From Microcaldota archaeon (GTDB lineage: Archaea; Micrarchaeota; Micrarchaeia; Micrarchaeales; CABMGC01): a stretch of DNA of 24,135 nucleotides. A model generated the notes under the pieces. The model saw only the letters and a program-made list of their open reading frames with translations. It was not told the DNA's origin and made no database searches. The DNA lies in the NCBI GenBank assembly GCA_021785375.1, contig JAJYFQ010000001.1, forward strand, positions 1 to 24,135, in the 5' to 3' direction. The position numbers and the translations under genes were made by a program. The first letter of the stretch is position 1, and each line of letters starts with the position of its first letter. This document shows positions 22,264 to 24,135 of this stretch, in pieces.

Positions 22264-22271
22264 GATATTTA
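22264..22271 (-). promoter_or_regulatory. TATA-like box for GT2 gene at 22244
   Basis: TAAATATC on the minus strand, centred about 23 bp upstream of the GTG start. Confidence 0.4.
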
Positions 22272-22392
22272 CAGTATGTTTTGATTATACACACGGGAGA
22301 GTATATTAAGGGAGTGTCCTATCATATTATTTATTATTATCTGCATAAGATAGTTACCGTCATAAGGGACAGGAAAATGAAGAACTGAGTTT

Positions 22393-23367
22393 ATGAAAAT
22401 ACTAATAACAGGAGTCAAAGGATTCATTGCAACCAATCTTGCCGAGTACTACCTGAGGAATAGCTCTGCAGACATCATAGGGGTCTCGACTGAGCCAAAA
22501 ACGCTGGTTGAGGCCAGAGTAATAAACGACCTGAAGACAAAGTCAAGCGGGAGGTTTAGTTTCAGGCACTGCAACCTGGTTTATGCTACGCAGCTCAAGA
22601 CGATTTTTGACAGCGAGATGCCAGACCTCATCATAAACGCCGCAGCAAGCACCAATGTGCCGAGAAGCTTCTCGTATCCACTCGAGTACTACAAGGACAA
22701 CCTTGAGGGGGTTGTGAACATTCTGGAGTGGATGCGGCTCTCGAGCCCTTCAACCAAGATGGTACACTTCAGCACCGAAGCGGTGCTTTCCATGAAAGAC
22801 CATGAAATAGGGAAACACGAACGGCTGACCCCGATAAATCCCTTCTCGGCAAGCAAGGCCGCAGCGGAGCAGTACATATATGCGTACAACAAATGCTTTG
22901 ATGAGAAAGTGCAGATAGTAAGGCCTCCAGTGAACTATGGGCCATATCAAGCGCACACGAAGGTAATAGCTAGGACCATATTAAGCTGCCTGAACAAGGA
23001 GAAGTTCAGGATATTTAATGAGGCCAAACCAGCCCCAAGGAGGTGGTGGGTCCACGTTCAGGACACCTGCAGGGCAGTAGACATGATAGTGAAGAAGGGG
23101 GGCGAGCATGAAATTTATGACATAGTAACCCCTGACAAGATGACAGTCAGTGAGGCGGTAAACAGGATACTGGAGCTTACAGGGAACCAAAATCTGTTTG
23201 ATGGTTACATGGAGGCTAGGTTGAACGACATTGAGAGTTACTCATTGGATGGAAGCGCCCTTAATGCACTTGGGTGGAAACCGGCCCACAGTTTCGATGA
23301 CGGGATAAGGAATACGATAGAGTGGTACTCCAAGAACGCAGGATGGTTCTGCGAGACAGTGATATGA
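22393..23367 (+). CDS. RmlB-like extended SDR with altered catalytic residues
   Basis: A 324-residue protein of the dTDP-glucose 4,6-dehydratase-like SDR group. It has TGVKGFIATN (6-15; the third Gly of GxxGxxG is Ala), INAAASTNVPRSF, VNYGPYQ and RRWWVHVQDTC. In the active site, the block that reads STDEV in true 4,6-dehydratases is STEAV (residues 127-131), and the YxxxK pair is F151-SAS-K155. So Asp, Glu and Tyr are all changed, while NAD-binding and overall length are kept. It is followed 12 bp downstream by a close paralogue with canonical residues. It may be a non-catalytic partner, or an enzyme with different chemistry. A 30-bp identical stretch (22845-22874 and 23826-23855) shows the kinship. 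Confidence 0.85.
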   Translation: MKILITGVKGFIATNLAEYYLRNSSADIIGVSTEPKTLVEARVINDLKTKSSGRFSFRHCNLVYATQLKTIFDSEMPDLIINAAASTNVPRSFSYPLEYYKDNLEGVVNILEWMRLSSPSTKMVHFSTEAVLSMKDHEIGKHERLTPINPFSASKAAAEQYIYAYNKCFDEKVQIVRPPVNYGPYQAHTKVIARTILSCLNKEKFRIFNEAKPAPRRWWVHVQDTCRAVDMIVKKGGEHEIYDIVTPDKMTVSEAVNRILELTGNQNLFDGYMEARLNDIESYSLDGSALNALGWKPAHSFDDGIRNTIEWYSKNAGWFCETVI

Positions 23368-23379
23368 AGGGGGGCATTA

Positions 23380-24135
23380 ATGAAGACTATTATAACTGGT
23401 GTAAATGGATTCATAGCCACAAACATGGTCTATTATTATCTACAGAACACGGATGATGAGATAGTGGGCCTGTCCAAATACACGCACGCATCATATGCGC
23501 ATGAAGAGATGCTGACCCTCGCCCAGAAGGAACCACGTTTCAAGTACATACAGTGTGACATACTTGATGGCAATAGGCTGTGGTACATACTCGACAAGGA
23601 AGATCCTGATCAGATATTGCATCTCGCGGCTGAAGCAGATGTTGGGAGAAGCTTCCATCATCCGTACGAGTATCTTAAGGTGAATCTTGAGGGGACGCTG
23701 AACTTCCTTGAATGGCTAAGGGTGAACAGCGAGGTGCCGATGGTGCATTTCAGCACTGATGAGGTCTTCAGCGAACCGGATCACAAGACCGATGAAGAGG
23801 AAAGGCTCCACCCGAAGAACCCCTACTCGGCAAGCAAGGCCGCAGCGGAGCAGTATGTGCACGCCTACAACACCTGCTTCGGAACAAAGATACAGATGGT
23901 AAGACCCTCTAACAATTATGGCCCTTATCAGGGAACCAACAGGCTCATAGCAAAGACTATAATCAGGTGCCTGGAGGATGAACCATTCTACTTGTTTGCA
24001 GAGACGCAGAAACACAAGAGGTGGTGGATATACGCCGAGGACACGTGCAGTGCAACACACCTGGTAACAAAGAAGGGGGATCCCCAGGGAACTTATAACA
24101 TAACTTCATCGATAGAGCTTGATGTAGAGGACACT
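23380..24135 (+). CDS. RmlB-like NDP-glucose 4,6-dehydratase, canonical copy (partial)
   Basis: The first 252 codons of a gene cut by the window edge. It has TGVNGFIATN at 6-15, HLAAEADVGRSF at 81-92, STDEV at 125-129 with the acid/base Asp127-Glu128, Y149-SAS-K153 in NPYSASKAAAEQY, and SNNYGPYQ. These are the residues expected of dTDP-glucose (or related NDP-hexose) 4,6-dehydratase, which makes the 4-keto-6-deoxy intermediate for deoxysugars. That intermediate is the type of substrate used by NovU-type C-methyltransferases such as the one at 14485. A purine-rich AAGGGGGG lies just before the ATG and may act as a Shine-Dalgarno site. The nucleotide carried by the substrate is not certain. Confidence 0.87.
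   Translation, partial: MKTIITGVNGFIATNMVYYYLQNTDDEIVGLSKYTHASYAHEEMLTLAQKEPRFKYIQCDILDGNRLWYILDKEDPDQILHLAAEADVGRSFHHPYEYLKVNLEGTLNFLEWLRVNSEVPMVHFSTDEVFSEPDHKTDEEERLHPKNPYSASKAAAEQYVHAYNTCFGTKIQMVRPSNNYGPYQGTNRLIAKTIIRCLEDEPFYLFAETQKHKRWWIYAEDTCSATHLVTKKGDPQGTYNITSSIELDVEDT

Noticed and set aside
22377..22388. Three-codon upstream ORF (ATG AAG AAC TGA) before the RmlB-like gene
   Set aside because: Too short to judge; start/stop triplets at this spacing are common by chance and no leader-control structure accompanies it.

Overview
The window looks like archaeal chromosome, most probably from the ARMAN/Micrarchaeota-like side of the DPANN group or an acidophilic relative. This is an inference from gene content and style. 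The support is: (i) a class III (prepilin-type) signal peptide with a QSAMEY core followed by LMTYGW, joined to a LamG-like domain; (ii) a VirB11/TadA-type pilus ATPase; (iii) GTP-dependent dephospho-CoA kinase, an archaeal-type enzyme; (iv) a DUF929 thioredoxin-like secreted protein; (v) TATA-like boxes about 21-27 bp upstream of many start codons, implying mostly leaderless mRNAs; (vi) heavy use of AGG/AGA and ATA codons. No rRNA, tRNA or CRISPR array was found.

Layout. 1-1859 (minus): succinate dehydrogenase/fumarate reductase flavoprotein gene, with the start of an overlapping, probably membrane-anchor, gene running off the left edge. 1954-2472: a split-barrel flavin-type protein divergent from sdhA; the shared promoter region carries a perfect dyad. 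2556-4877: a pilus-type ATPase followed by a LamG-bearing prepilin-like protein whose leader is duplicated in tandem. 4896-6317 (minus): an AAA+ ATPase fused to a nuclease-like domain. 6505-7984: a complete-looking IS66-family element with one transposase gene and recognisable terminal inverted repeats. 8009-9638: a DUF929 thiol protein rich in N-glycosylation sequons, paired with a small four-helix membrane protein carrying a Cys-Ser-Cys motif. 9708-11060 (minus): an AbiE-type toxin/antitoxin pair. 11061-12012: mostly gene-free, holding a decayed DEDD-type exonuclease. 12013-12540: dephospho-CoA kinase.

From 12537 to the right edge is an island for surface glycan synthesis. It holds a dolichol-phosphate-sugar-synthase-like GT2 with membrane helices, three further GT-A glycosyltransferases, one GT-B glycosyltransferase, a sugar-nucleotide pyrophosphorylase-like gene, four extended SDR epimerase/dehydratase genes, a NovU/TylC-type sugar C-methyltransferase and another SAM methyltransferase. 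Together they could build, and probably C-methylate, an NDP-(deoxy)sugar and assemble it into a glycan. Likely acceptors, by inference, are secreted proteins such as the sequon-rich DUF929 protein or the pilin-like LamG protein. The island is visibly less GC-rich than the first 4 kb, and its right part switches strand gene by gene, suggesting stepwise assembly.

Most unusual items: the tandemly duplicated prepilin leader with two identical 9-bp-arm palindromes inside the coding sequence; a tandem pair of RmlB-like genes in which the first has lost the Tyr and the Asp-Glu catalytic residues kept by the second; the DUF929/CSC-membrane-protein pair next to an IS end that may supply its promoter; and the exonuclease pseudogene beside AbiE.
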